Source: Nocardia fusca NBRC 14340
GTDB taxonomy: Bacteria > Actinomycetota > Actinomycetes > Mycobacteriales > Mycobacteriaceae
Length of the DNA stretch: 64,000 nt
Direction of reading: 5' to 3'
Assembly (NCBI RefSeq): GCF_001618425.1
Contig: NZ_BDCU01000042.1
Coordinates: 116,544-180,543 of the forward strand
The notes under the pieces were generated by a model. That model did not search any database and had not been told where the DNA came from. It was given only the letters and a program-made list of their open reading frames with translations. The translations under genes were made by a program, and so were the position numbers. This document shows, in pieces, positions 55,673-64,000 of the stretch (position 1 is the first letter of the stretch; the number at the start of each line of letters is the position of its first letter).

Positions 55673-57236
55673 GGCCGCATCGGCGCAGGCCCTGGAGGTG
55701 GAAGCGCTGGCCGACCGTGCCCTGCAATGGCTGTCCACGCACTCCGGGTGGCTGCTGATTCTGGACAACGTCAACGACCCCGCCGATATCGCCGCAGTGC
55801 TGGCCCGGTCCGGCGCGGGCCGTGTCGTGATCACCAGTCGGCTTTCCTCCGGGTGGGCACCGGGCACATCGGTGGTGCGCCTGGATGTCCTGCAAGCGGA
55901 CGAATCGCGGCGGCTGCTCACCGGCCTGATGACCGCGAACGGACCCCGCGATATCGACGGCGCGGCCGAATTGTGCGCCGTGCTGGGGCATCTGCCGCTG
56001 GCCATCGAGCAGGCCGGCGCGTACCTGGCGCAGAGCCCGCTCACCACACCGCGGGTTTATCTGCGGTTGCTCACCGACTATCCGGGCGACATGTACGGCC
56101 AGGCTGCGGTCGTAGCAGACCGCGAACGCACTATCGCCCGAATCTGGCGGGTGACCCTGAACCGCATCACCGAGACCCACCCCGCGGCCGCGGACCTGTT
56201 ACGCGCATTGGCCTGGTACGGGCCCGACGCCATTCCCCTCGCGTTGTGTCAGCAGCCGGTCTCCCCACCTGTCCTCGATGCCGCGCTCGGTGTGCTCAAC
56301 GCATACAGCATGATCCACTCGGATTCGGCCACCGCCACCGTGTCGGTCCACCGTCTAGTCCAAGGACTTGCCCGCACCCCTGATTCCTCGGACCCCCACC
56401 GCAGCCTCGAGGCGATCGAACACGCCTGCCAGTGTGCCGCCCTCACACTGCGTGACGCGCTACCCGATCGAGAAGACCTCGCCACCTGGCCGACATGGCG
56501 GACACTGCTGCCACATATCGAGGCCTTCGCCGCGCACATCGAAGGTGACACCACCACCACGGCGGCGATCCTCAACACCACTGCACTGTTCCTCGACAGC
56601 CAAGGCATGTCGTCGCGCGCTATCGCACACCATCGCCGCGTACTCGCCCACCGTGAACAGGAACTGGGCCCCGAGCACCTCGACACCTTGGTCTCCCGCA
56701 GCAACCTCGCAACCACCTGCCGCCGCGCCGGAGCACTGGCCTTACGGCCACAGGACCTGGACCTGGACCCGGTGCAATCGGTGATCCTGCTCCGAGAAAA
56801 AGGCGGCACGCAGCTGTGGCAACCCATCTCACCGACCCTCATGCAAGCCCTGTGCCGCCACACCGAACAACGCGGTGCCCTCGCGTCCGGTCCACTGCTG
56901 CGCGCGCGAAACGGCAACCCGATCACCCGCCGCCGCTACAACCACCTGTTCGAACGACTCGGCAAACACCTCCCGTGGGTGCTCACCCACGGCATCTCGA
57001 TCCACTGGTTGCGGCACACCGCCACCACCTGGGTCGAGCGCCACTACGGCACCGCCGTCGCCCGGGAATTCGCCCGCCACAGCCAGACAGGTGGGGGCGT
57101 GACCGGCATCTACACCACCGCCACCATCAGCGAAGTGGCCACCGCCGTCGCGCACCTCACCGGGGAACCCCACCCACTGGCCACCGAGGTGTCCGATCAT
57201 CGGGGTCCTTCACGGAGTCCGGCCCAGCGAGATTAG
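55673..57236 (+). pseudogene. Chimera: NB-ARC/TPR protein fragment fused in frame to a tyrosine recombinase tail
   Basis: The open frame (512 aa from ATG 55698) joins two broken genes. The first ~345 residues match the middle of STAND-type NB-ARC/TPR proteins: Walker-B-like WLLILDNVNDPADI, VVITSR, GHLPLAIEQAGAYL, then a TPR helix pair (AIAHHRRVLAHREQELGPEH). The P-loop half is missing, cut at the IS701-type border. At ~56740 the sequence switches to the C-terminal catalytic domain of a tyrosine recombinase: LRPQDLDLD, HWLRHT and the nucleophile Tyr in GIYTTA. No full-length protein of either kind can result. A translated chimera is formally possible because the join is in frame. Confidence 0.8.
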
Positions 57237-57246
57237 AAGATCTGCG

Positions 57247-57498
57247 ATGGTCGCCGCCGAAATGTCTGGGTGCGAGTTCCGGCCTCAGCATGTCGGTGGC
57301 CACAACGCGGGGCATCCCCCGGCTCGGCGGGAGGGACGCCCCGAGTTGGCGAACGCCGTCGACATCCCCGTGGAGACCGCCCATCGTGTCGCCGCCGGGG
57401 GGTGTGAAGATCTGGTGTTCGTCGAGGTGCAGACCGGTACCTATTTCGGTGAAGATGACATCATCCGACTCGACGACGACTACGGCCGAGAGAACTGA
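57247..57498 (+). pseudogene. C-terminal remnant of mannose-1-phosphate guanylyltransferase / mannose-6-phosphate isomerase
   Basis: Up to 83 aa, of which the last ~45 match the family's cupin ending: DIPVETAHRV, LVFVEVQTGTYFGEDDI and the terminal DDDYGR. The nucleotidyltransferase part and the start of the cupin are missing. It is one of several gene ends piled up in this area. Confidence 0.65.
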
Positions 57499-57580
57499 CT
57501 GGCTGGTAGAGCCCTCTCCGAGAAGGGTAGTCTCCGGGGCGACCCGGCGTGCCGGGGTGAGGTGAAGGAGTCTTCACGAG

Positions 57581-57915
57581 ATGGCTGGCCGCCTGTTGTC
57601 CGTCGCGGAATGCGAACGCCTGTGGCAGGCATGGACTCCCGCCGAAGCCGCCGAACGGCTCTCGGGCACCCCGCCGTGTTGGTATGTCGCCGCCGGGTGG
57701 GCGCTGGACCTGTTCGTTGGCGGTCTCGGACGGGTACACTCCGATCTCGAAATCGGGGTGCCGCAGGAGCGGTTCGGTGAGATCCTGGAGGCGTTTCCCG
57801 GCTTCGAATGGGACGTCGTCGGCGACGGGTACGCCTGGCCGTTTCCCGAGGAAGCGGACAGTCAGCACCAGACATGGCTGCGTGAGCCGGCGACCGGGCT
57901 GTATCGGCATCGGGG
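57581..57915 (+). pseudogene. Nucleotidyltransferase (aminoglycoside adenylyltransferase-like), 3'-truncated
   Basis: The N-terminal ~110 residues match the family in which W-x-AWTPAEAAERL precedes WYVAAGWALDLFVGG and HSDLEIGVP, with the metal-binding acidic pair in DLEI. After HQTWLREPATGLYRH the frame leaves the family pattern and runs on as unrelated sequence to 58024. GAAGGAG lies 11 nt before the ATG. The break at ~57915 coincides with the break in the opposite-strand gene. A resistance function is not expected from a fragment. Confidence 0.7.
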
Positions 57916-58712
57916 CGGTTGCCGTACTGCATGTAGTTCTCCAGGGAGACGTGCGCGGTGGACATGGCGACGTGATCGACCGACACACGCTTGCCGTTCA
58001 CGTCGGCGATGCCCTGTTGCATGACTGTGGCCCATACCCGGCGCGTGTGGAAAGGGGTGCACACGCCGATGAGCGAGGAGATATCGCGGCCGTGGTCGGC
58101 GAGCATCTGGACGGAGAAGGCAGCGTTCTGTCCCGTGTTGGCGGCTTTGGGTTCCTCGATGATCTGCCGGGGGTCGAGTTTCATCTTCTCCGCGGCCAGC
58201 CGGAATTTGGCTGCTTCGCCGTTGCTTCCGGAGAACACGACAGGGACATCGCCGAGCCCGCGGTCGCGGACCAGGTTCGCGATTACCGAGGCGCCGCCGA
58301 TGTCTTTGCTACCGAAGAAGATGATTCCTCCGTAGTTCCGTGCTGGATCGATCTCCCATTTCGGGTCGCGGCGCAGGTAATCCCATAGTTTTCCCAGGTC
58401 CGACATCGCCCGGTCGGTATCCACACCGCGATCGTGGAGTTCCCGGAACCATGCGGTGTAGGCGTCTTCCCGGCGCCCGCCGTAGACCTGATCGTTGCCG
58501 ATCAACGCGCGGGCGGACGTATCGATCGGTATCGCAGCGCCACGTTCCGCACGGACGAACATGCCGGCCGATGCCCGGGTGTTGCTGATCAATCCCCGCT
58601 CTTTGCCAACCGCGTCCGAGATACCGGTGGTCAAGGCGCGTACAACTCGACCGGCAGCGTCTCGAGCGATCCCCGCCGGGCCGTTCGCATCCGGCAGATC
58701 TGGGCCGCGCAT
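57916..58712 (-). pseudogene. YdcF/DUF218-like protein, C-terminally truncated
   Basis: From ATG 58712 about 265 residues are in good frame. A N-terminal helical part is followed by the DUF218 core: GGIIFFGSKDIGGAS, VPVVFSGSNGEAAKF, ANTGQNAAFS and FHTRRVWAT. DUF218 proteins include ElyC/SanA/YdcF, envelope-related or nucleotide-binding proteins. After ENYMQYGN the frame continues as the antisense of the truncated nucleotidyltransferase, so the true C-terminus is lost. The product might still fold, as most of the core is present. Confidence 0.65.
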
Positions 58713-59050
58713 CCATCCTCTTGAAACTCATGATCCGAAAGCGACGCGCAGGACCTTGTCCGCTGTCAGCCCGCTGAGGTTAGTCCCGACCCTTAGTTCT
58801 CTGCATCTGCTGGAACTCTCGGATCTGGGCACCTACCCCACACACATACGCCTCCATCGCGTGCGCCGTCTCGGGCCTCGTTTCCAGGCGGGGCACCGCC
58901 CTCGCGGAAATGTTCATAAATTGATTGTTTCTTGAACACTCGAGCCGAAACGGGCTCGGGCACGGGAATGCCCAGGTCGCCCGAAATCAGCGACTGTTCA
59001 AAAAACGTGTCGCAAAGTCTGGCTGTTCAATAACGTGAGAGCGCCCTTTT
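58713..59050. promoter_or_regulatory. Putative recombinase recombination/control region
   Basis: An AT-richer region upstream of the serine recombinase with the word TGTTCA at 58911, 58995 and 59024 and inverted (TGAACA) at 58933. The copies at 58995 and 59024 lie in a near-direct repeat (CTGTTCAAAAAACG / CTGTTCAATAACG). A hairpin CGAGCC-GAAACG-GGCTCG lies at 58941-58958. This layout suits a resolvase binding region. No gene is seen here. Confidence 0.45.
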
Positions 59051-59713
59051 ATGTACGATTGTCGGGTGACGGACACCAATGCGCTCGAACCGCTCTCCCT
59101 CGACGGTGATGCCCTGGACCCGATCGGCGGGGGAGGGGCACTGATCGGGTACGCCCGCGTCTCCACCCGGGACCAGAACCTCGACCGGCAAACTCGGGCA
59201 CTGAAGGCGGCCGGGTGCAAGAAGGTGTTCGCCGACAAGAAATCAGGGAAGGACGCCGAGCGTGAACAGCTCTCGGCGTGCCTGGACTACATGCGCGCCG
59301 GCGACACTCTCGTGGTCGCGTCGCTGGATCGGCTCGGCCGCAGCCTGCAGGACCTGATCTCGATCGTGGCCGACCTGCGCCGCCGCGGTATCGGGTTCCG
59401 GTCCCTGCACGAAGCCCTCGACACCACCACCCCCGGCGGGCGGTTGGTGTTCCATGTCTTCGCTGCCCTGGCCGAGTTCATCCGCGAACTGATCGTCGAC
59501 GGCACCCACGAAGGCCTCGCCGCCGCTCGGGCCCGCGGGCAGCGCCTCGGCCGGCCACCGGCCATGAGCGAGGAACAGGTCCGGCAGGCCCGCGCGCTGC
59601 TGACCCGGCCGGATGAGTCGGTGTCCTCGATCGCGCGGCTGCTGGGGATCTCGCGGACCACGCTGTACAAGTACGTTCCCGAACTCACTGATAAACGGAA
59701 GTTGATCCCATGA
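59051..59713 (+). CDS. Serine recombinase (resolvase/invertase family)
   Basis: 220 aa from ATG 59051 (GTG 59066 is an alternative). The catalytic domain has the nucleophile Ser in IGYARVSTRDQNLDRQ, then VASLDRLGRS and the long E helix (FAALAEFIRELIVDGTHEGL). The C-terminal helix-turn-helix is SSIARLLGISRTTLYKYVPE. It is the size of Tn3-type resolvases and DNA invertases. No transposase partner is adjacent, so it may be a stray resolvase from a lost transposon or plasmid. It is the only complete recombinase in this part of the window. Confidence 0.9.
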   Translation: MYDCRVTDTNALEPLSLDGDALDPIGGGGALIGYARVSTRDQNLDRQTRALKAAGCKKVFADKKSGKDAEREQLSACLDYMRAGDTLVVASLDRLGRSLQDLISIVADLRRRGIGFRSLHEALDTTTPGGRLVFHVFAALAEFIRELIVDGTHEGLAAARARGQRLGRPPAMSEEQVRQARALLTRPDESVSSIARLLGISRTTLYKYVPELTDKRKLIP

Positions 59714-59731
59714 CCATCCGTACGGGGAGGG

Positions 59732-60004
59732 TCATTCGTCGCGGGTTTCTCTCGGGTTGAAGGTGCGGCGTGCGTGGTCGGGGTAGCCCGGGGCGTCCGG
59801 GTCGTATTCGGTGCCGGCCAAGTCGTCGCTGAACTTGCCTCCGAATCCGGGGACGGGGCCGGGGGCGTCGCGGTTGCGGGTGCGTTCCCAGGCGTCGAAT
59901 TGCGCGTTGTAGGCGGCCATCTCTTCCTCGGACATGACCTCTTCGCCTGCGGCGCGTATCTCGTCGGGGGTGCGGAAACTCTTTCCGGCTATCCATTTGG
60001 GCAC
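59732..60004 (-). CDS. Small protein, candidate immunity partner of the ADP-ribosyltransferase toxin
   Basis: 90 aa, acidic, starting MPKWIAGKSFRTPDEIRAAG. The start lies 15 nt downstream of the toxin stop (60020) on the same strand. No domain, signal or membrane segment was recognised. Its position suggests an immunity or accessory protein; the sequence alone cannot show that. Confidence 0.65.
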   Translation of the reverse strand: MPKWIAGKSFRTPDEIRAAGEEVMSEEEMAAYNAQFDAWERTRNRDAPGPVPGFGGKFSDDLAGTEYDPDAPGYPDHARRTFNPRETRDE

Positions 60005-60427
60005 GTGATCACTCTCTTTCTATTTCTCGACCATCCGGATCACGGTCCGGCCCGTGACCGGATCGACGAAACGTTCTGTCACCGTGAACGGGGTACCGGA
60101 TCGGAAGAGGACTTCCATCTCCTCCGGAGACTTCGACAGCCCCGAGACGTCCTTGCCGGTCTTGCTGATGATCTGCATCTCCACGTTACTGACCTCCGGC
60201 CACAGCGAGTTCGCGCCCGCCGGGTTCTTGGACGTGGATGTGAACGCGGCTTCGGTCACCTCGGCGCCTTTCTGGTACTGAGCCAGTACTTCGGGAGGCA
60301 AGTTCGTGTGCCGGGTCAGCGGTCCCTCATAATTCGGCAGCTTGCCCAAGGCTTGGTTGAGCGCGTCTATTCGGGCCTGTTGGGCGGGGTCAGGACCAGC
60401 CTGAATCGCCCCGGCGAGTCCGGAGAC

Positions 60428-61410
60428 TTACTGGTGTGACAGCTCAGCAGTGTGCTGGGCTGGTCGTCGACTGTAGTAGGCCGCCTCCATCTCGGCCGGT
60501 GGGATGTCACCGCAACGCTGGTAGAGGCGGCGGTGGTTGAACCAGTCGACCCATTCAGCGGTGGCGAACTCGACCTGGTCAGCGCTGCGCCAGGGTCCTC
60601 GTGGTTTGATCACCTCGGTCTTGTAGAGACCGTTGATCGTCTCGGCCAAGGCATTGTCGTAGCTGGATCCGACCGCCCCGACCGAGGGCTGTATGCCGGC
60701 TTCGGCCAGTCTTTCGGCCAACGCGATGGATGTGTACTGAGATCCCCTATCCGTGTGGTGGACCACGTCTTTCACGTCCCAGCCGGCGCGTTCGCGGGTC
60801 CAGATGGCGTGTTCGATAGCGTCCAGCACCAACGCCGTGGTCATCGACGTCGACGTGCGCCATCCGATGATCCGGCGGGCATAGGCATCGACCACGAACG
60901 CCACATACACCCATCCGGTCCACGTCGACACATAGGTGATGTCGGCGACCCACAGCAGATTCGGTGCCGCGGGTGCGAACCGGCGACTCACCAGGTCAGC
61001 AGGCCTCTCACAGAGCGGATCGGCGATGGTCGTGCGCTTGATCCGGCCACGCACCGCTCCCCGCAGACCGAGTTCACCCATCAAGCGTTCGACAGTGCAC
61101 CGAGCCACCGCGATACCTTCCCGGTTCAGCGCCAGCCACACTTTCCGGGCCCCGTAGACAGCGAAGTTCTCGCGATGCACCCGCGTGATCTGGGTTTTCA
61201 GCTGCCGGTCACGGACCTGTCGACTACTCGGGTGCCGGTTGCGGTGCTCGTAATAGGTCGATGGGGCGATCCCGACACCGAGCTCGGTGAGCGCGGCGCA
61301 GATCGACTCGACACCCCATCGCAGGCCACCGGTTTCCCGCCGGCCCTGGTGCTCGCTGATGTATTCGACGATCAGCGTCCGGGCCGGTCCAGCTCGGCCG
61401 CGAAGAAAGC
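60428..61410 (-). CDS. IS3-family transposase OrfB (DDE catalytic part)
   Basis: The catalytic domain reads FAVYGARKVWLALNREGI, then the DDE residues: Asp in WVADITYV, Asp in HHTDRGSQYTS and Glu in DNALAETINGLYK. It is probably made by -1 frameshifting from orfA near 61405 (TTTCTTC region), which joins the leucine-zipper end of OrfA to FLRGRAGPAR of OrfB. Its frame opens to 61543 but has no good independent start. Confidence 0.9.
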
Positions 61411-61698
61411 CGACGCAGACTTCAAGATCGCGTTGGCGCGTTTGAGCTCCGCGTTTTCCCGGCGCAGTCGTTTGACCTCCGCCGATTCCTCCGAGGTGAC
61501 CCCCGCGCGATCCCCGGTCTCGACCTGGGCTTGGCGGACCCATTTACGCACCGTCTCGGTCGTCCCGATCCCGAGCAACTCGGCGACCGCACCGATCGCG
61601 GCCCATTCCGAGTCGTGCTGATCCCGGATCTCGGCGACCATCCGCACGGCTCGCTCACGCAGCTCTTGCGGGTACTTCTTCGAACTCACAGACTTCAT
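61372..61698 (-). CDS. IS3-family transposase OrfA (helix-turn-helix part)
   Basis: 108 aa. KYPQELRERAVRMVAEI starts the DNA-binding helix-turn-helix (VAELLGIGTTETVRKWVRQ), followed by a leucine-zipper helix EVKRLRRENAELKRANAIL. It binds the terminal repeats and is the N-terminal part of the fused transposase. The end overlaps OrfB. Confidence 0.9.
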   Translation of the reverse strand: MKSVSSKKYPQELRERAVRMVAEIRDQHDSEWAAIGAVAELLGIGTTETVRKWVRQAQVETGDRAGVTSEESAEVKRLRRENAELKRANAILKSASAFFAAELDRPGR

Positions 61699-62835
61699 CC
61701 TCGCTCAAGAGACGAAGCCTCCCGACATGCCGGGGCGATTCAGCCAGTGGGTTGCGTAACGCCTGGTTGATGTCTTTGAACCCCATGCCGGTGTAGCTGT
61801 TGATGGCGATGTGGTCGTCTTCGGTGAGCACGGCCTTCGTCGGTGCAGGTTTTTCGGTGCCGGCCTTCTTCGGTTTCAGCGCTGCCAGTTGCTTCAGCGT
61901 CGGCTGGTGGTTGGTGGCCTGGTGGGTCGTTTTGACTCCTTTGGCCAGCTTCATGGATTTGAACGCGGTGATCAGGTTGCGGATCGGGCCCGCGAACTTG
62001 CGCACCGCGTTGGTGGCGCGCGCCGCGGCCACCGCCGCCCCGAATCCTGCAGTGACTACCGACAGACCGACGCCGATCAGGACCTCGGTGCCGATATCCT
62101 TGGCCAGTTCGACAAGCTGGTCTTTCAGCTTGGTCCGCATGTCTTCCAGGCCGGCCCGGTGGTCCTCGGCAGCGGCCGCGATCTCGCCCATCATGCCGGC
62201 GATATCGGTTGCTGCAGCCGCCATCGCGCGCAAGTCTTCGTCGATGAAAACTGCTTCCGAGGTGGTCACGGTAGCGAACATGCCGGCGAGCTGATCCAAT
62301 TCGGCAGCGAAACCGGCGACCGCGGGATCGGCAGCCATCTCCGACCAGATCCGGTGCGCATTACCGAGTTTTCCGGTGTCGCCGTCGGGGATGACGATCC
62401 CGATCTCGTCGAGCAGGTCTATCGCAGCCGATAAACCCTCGGTGACCAGCCCTTGCCCGGGCCCGCCGGCCGAAGGCAGTGGCGGCCGTTTCGACAGCGC
62501 GATTTCCTCGGGGTCGGGCGGCCGAACCGGCTCCGGCCAGGGAATGGTCATCGAAGCGTGATCGGCCTTCGCATGGTTATAGCCCATCTCAGTGACCAGG
62601 ACCGCATATCCGCGGGCGGCCTCGGCCAGCAGCTCAGCGGTGTCGATCGCCTCGGCAGCGCGGGCATCGTAATCCGTGGCCCAAGTCTTGGCGTCGTCGT
62701 AGCTGCCGGTCATCTCCGCGCAGTCGGCCAGCGCCTGCCAGCGGGTATCGACCGCCTTACCTAACGCGACCGCGGCGCGGCCGAGTCTGGCGGCGACTTC
62801 GTAGTAGGTGTGTGTGTCGACGTCGATAACGTCGC

Positions 62836-63156
62836 TCACTGCCCGCCCTCCGGCGCGGGCCCGCGACCCAGCATGTAGACATTCGTCGCCACAGCGTTGG
62901 TGTAGTTGGTGTGCGCGGTTTTCGCCGCCTCCTGCATCCGCAGCAGACCGTCTTTCATGTCCTGCACACCGGCGACCCATTCGGTGTGGGCGGTGTCGTA
63001 GGCGGTGGCGGCATCACCGGACCAGCCCGCGCGCAGCGTCGCGTCGCGGCCGTCGATCTGCTGTAGGGAGTCCTCCACGAACCCGATCAGATTGCCCAAC
63101 CGGGTGGCAGCCGCCTCCAGTTCGGTCAGGTCGACCGCATATCCTTCGTTGCTCAA
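62836..63156 (-). CDS. WXG100 family protein (EsxA/B-like), second of a pair
   Basis: 106 aa from TTG 63156, chosen because the preceding part of the longer frame is non-typical and the gene then begins right after its partner. The helical hairpin has the WxG turn in LRAGWSGDAATAYDTAHTEW. WXG100 proteins form dimers exported by type VII secretion. It is 11 nt after the other WXG100 gene and overlaps the toxin start, forming an esx-esx-toxin cassette; the dimer may help deliver the toxin. Confidence 0.85.
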   Translation of the reverse strand: MSNEGYAVDLTELEAAATRLGNLIGFVEDSLQQIDGRDATLRAGWSGDAATAYDTAHTEWVAGVQDMKDGLLRMQEAAKTAHTNYTNAVATNVYMLGRGPAPEGGQ

Positions 63157-63167
63157 CGTTGATTCCC

Positions 63168-63506
63168 TCAGAGCCGTAGCGAACTGGGCGCAGTGGCTGC
63201 CGCGGTGGCAGCAACCGTGCCGGACAGATCCGTGTCCGTGCCCTCGAAGTCCAGCCCGTTCACCCCGAGCAACTCGGCCATGTCGCCGAGGGCTTCCAGC
63301 ACTTCCAGTGCACCAGTTCGTGCTTCGTCCCAGCCGCCGGCGTAGGCGGTCGCGGCAGTAGAGCGCCATGTACCCAGTAGGTGCTCCATATTCGAGTCCA
63401 CGTCTTTCACGGCGTTGATCAGCGTGGTCGCCATCGACGAGAAGAATTGGGCGGCATCAGCCATCGCGCCCGGGTCCACCGTGATCGGTTCCCCTGTCGT
63501 ACTCAC
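63168..63506 (-). CDS. WXG100-like protein, first of a pair, with altered turn motif
   Basis: 112 aa from GTG 63506. A helix (ADAAQFFSSMATTLINAVKDV) is followed by the turn LLGTWRSTAATAYAGGWDEA, with WRS in place of WxG, then a second helix. It is likely the heterodimer partner of the next WXG100 protein. It is the first gene of the toxin cassette. Confidence 0.8.
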   Translation of the reverse strand: MSTTGEPITVDPGAMADAAQFFSSMATTLINAVKDVDSNMEHLLGTWRSTAATAYAGGWDEARTGALEVLEALGDMAELLGVNGLDFEGTDTDLSGTVAATAAATAPSSLRL

Positions 63507-63604
63507 TCTTCGCCTCCACACTCGTCACGGCCCATACGGTCACCGATCCTCACAAATAAACCGACGCACCGCCCACCTGGCCGGTTCCACCACACATGAG
63601 AGAC

Positions 63605-63649
63605 GACAGCAAAATGTCAGTCGGGCGCGACAGGAAAGTGTCAGTTGGC
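63605..63649. repeat. Pair of 21-bp direct repeats near the IS256-type remnant
   Basis: Two copies of GACAG-(C/G)-AAA-(A/G)-TGTCAGT-(C/T)-GG begin at 63605 and 63629, 24 nt apart. They lie between the ESX cassette and the transposase remnant and may mark an element end. Confidence 0.5.
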
Positions 63650-63996
63650 TCTGCCCCGCGATAGCCTGCGTGGATCAGCCGCCTGATGAGCAGTGACGCA
63701 GGTACTCGGCGTTGCAGACCTCCCGCAGCGCCTTCGTCCCGCCCGGCTGTGCGAACTTCGGCAGGGCGTATACGACTTCCGGGCCTTGTGGACCCAACAT
63801 CGCTGGTGGCGGGCAGCCGGGAAGACCTCGACGAGTGCCTTCCACAGGCCCATCGCACCGTCCCGTCGCCGACGACCAGCTCAGGGTCTCGCATGCCGCG
63901 CCTGCGGCAGTCGCGTAGCAGATCGGCCCACGACCCGGCCGACTCGCGCAGCCCCTCGGCCAGGGCGATCAGCTCCTTGGTGCCGCCCAGGCGCAC
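63650..63996 (-). pseudogene. IS256-family transposase remnant, frameshifted, runs off the window
   Basis: Two overlapping frames carry consecutive pieces of an IS256-type transposase. One has GGTKELIALAEGLRES and DPELVVGDG; the next has MGLWKALVEVFPAARHQRCWVHK. A 5-bp tandem duplication (GACGG-GACGG) at the join accounts for the frame change. The gene extends beyond 64000. Confidence 0.75.
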
Positions 63997-64000
63997 TCCA

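Larger units (their letters stand above)
60402..61742 (-). mobile_element. IS3-family insertion sequence, 1341 bp, complete
   Basis: Terminal inverted repeats match at 24 of 28 positions (both begin TGAATCGCCCCGGC). A 3-bp target duplication GCC flanks it (60399-60401 and 61743-61745). It encodes orfA and orfB on the minus strand. The insertion lies in the ADP-ribosyltransferase toxin gene and looks recent: target copies are intact and both orfs are open. Confidence 0.92.
60020..62839 (-). pseudogene. ESX-type ADP-ribosyltransferase toxin, interrupted by an IS3-family element
   Basis: The gene begins at GTG 62839, overlapping the WXG100 stop (GTGA), and is split at 61743/60402. Removing the insert and one GCC target copy restores one frame of 491 codons plus stop. 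Part 1: a WXG100-like helical domain (VDTHTYYEVAARLG; res ~1-110), helical middle and hydrophobic segment (~285), then the start of the ADP-ribosyltransferase fold (IAINSYTGMGFKDINQALRN). Part 2 (60398-60020) carries the conserved Arg (GPLTRHTNLP), the STS motif (AFTSTSK, ~res 417) and the ExE motif (EEMEVLF, ~res 459) of arginine-type ADP-ribosyltransferases. Such toxins modify host or rival proteins using NAD. In the present state the toxin is disrupted before its catalytic core. Confidence 0.85.

Noticed and set aside
60452..61621. 389-aa plus-strand gene
   Set aside because: Antisense to the IS3 transposase OrfB, which has all DDE residues.

Overview
The window is high-GC DNA from a mycolic-acid actinomycete, most probably a Nocardia or close relative. 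The evidence is a PPE-like protein paired with an EspG chaperone, several WXG100 proteins, twin-arginine and lipobox signals on exported redox proteins, and GTG/TTG starts with GGAGG-type ribosome sites. No rRNA, tRNA or CRISPR array was seen.

Region 1 (1-17 kb) holds a giant gene, open at the left window edge, for a multidomain protein of at least 4549 aa. It carries two Nudix-like domains, four papain-like domains, a degenerate DUF1023-like segment, coiled coils and a C-terminal GT4 glycosyltransferase. A small downstream partner gene follows, and then an espG/PPE-like pair on the opposite strand. Region 2 (17-21.5 kb) is decayed or ordinary: a truncated, frameshifted indolepyruvate ferredoxin oxidoreductase, a dienelactone-hydrolase-like gene, a small secreted protein and an HPF/RaiA-like gene.

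Region 3 (21.7-45.6 kb) is the most unusual part. A gene of about 21.6 kb encodes a protein of about 7,200 aa: a CpnT/WXG100-like export domain, a Pro/Thr-rich linker, and an array of about 17 zincin (HExxH metalloprotease)-like modules. I read 6 with an intact HExxH and 11 with the motif eroded. It shares a module of about 440 aa with the first giant. A small gene follows, and then an opposite-strand WXG100 protein carrying one eroded copy of the zincin-like module (RELGR). Together these look like an expanded family of type VII (ESX)-exported effectors and decoys.

Region 4 (46.2-55.2 kb) is a methylamine dehydrogenase (mau)-type system. An APC permease and IclR regulator diverge from mauE-mauD-mauA-mauB, a multicopper oxidase, two cupredoxins and a membrane protein. 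Both TTQ tryptophans are present in MauA. No MauG-like di-haem protein is visible, and a multicopper oxidase sits inside the operon.

Region 5 (55.4-64 kb) is a graveyard and hot spot. It contains an IS701-type fragment, an NB-ARC/TPR fragment fused in frame to a tyrosine-recombinase tail, a mannose-phosphate enzyme tail, two genes truncated tail-to-tail, and a serine recombinase. It also has an ESX toxin cassette: two WXG100 proteins, an ADP-ribosyltransferase toxin and a small partner. The toxin is interrupted by a 1341-bp IS3-family element whose removal restores the reading frame exactly. The window ends in a frameshifted IS256-type transposase.
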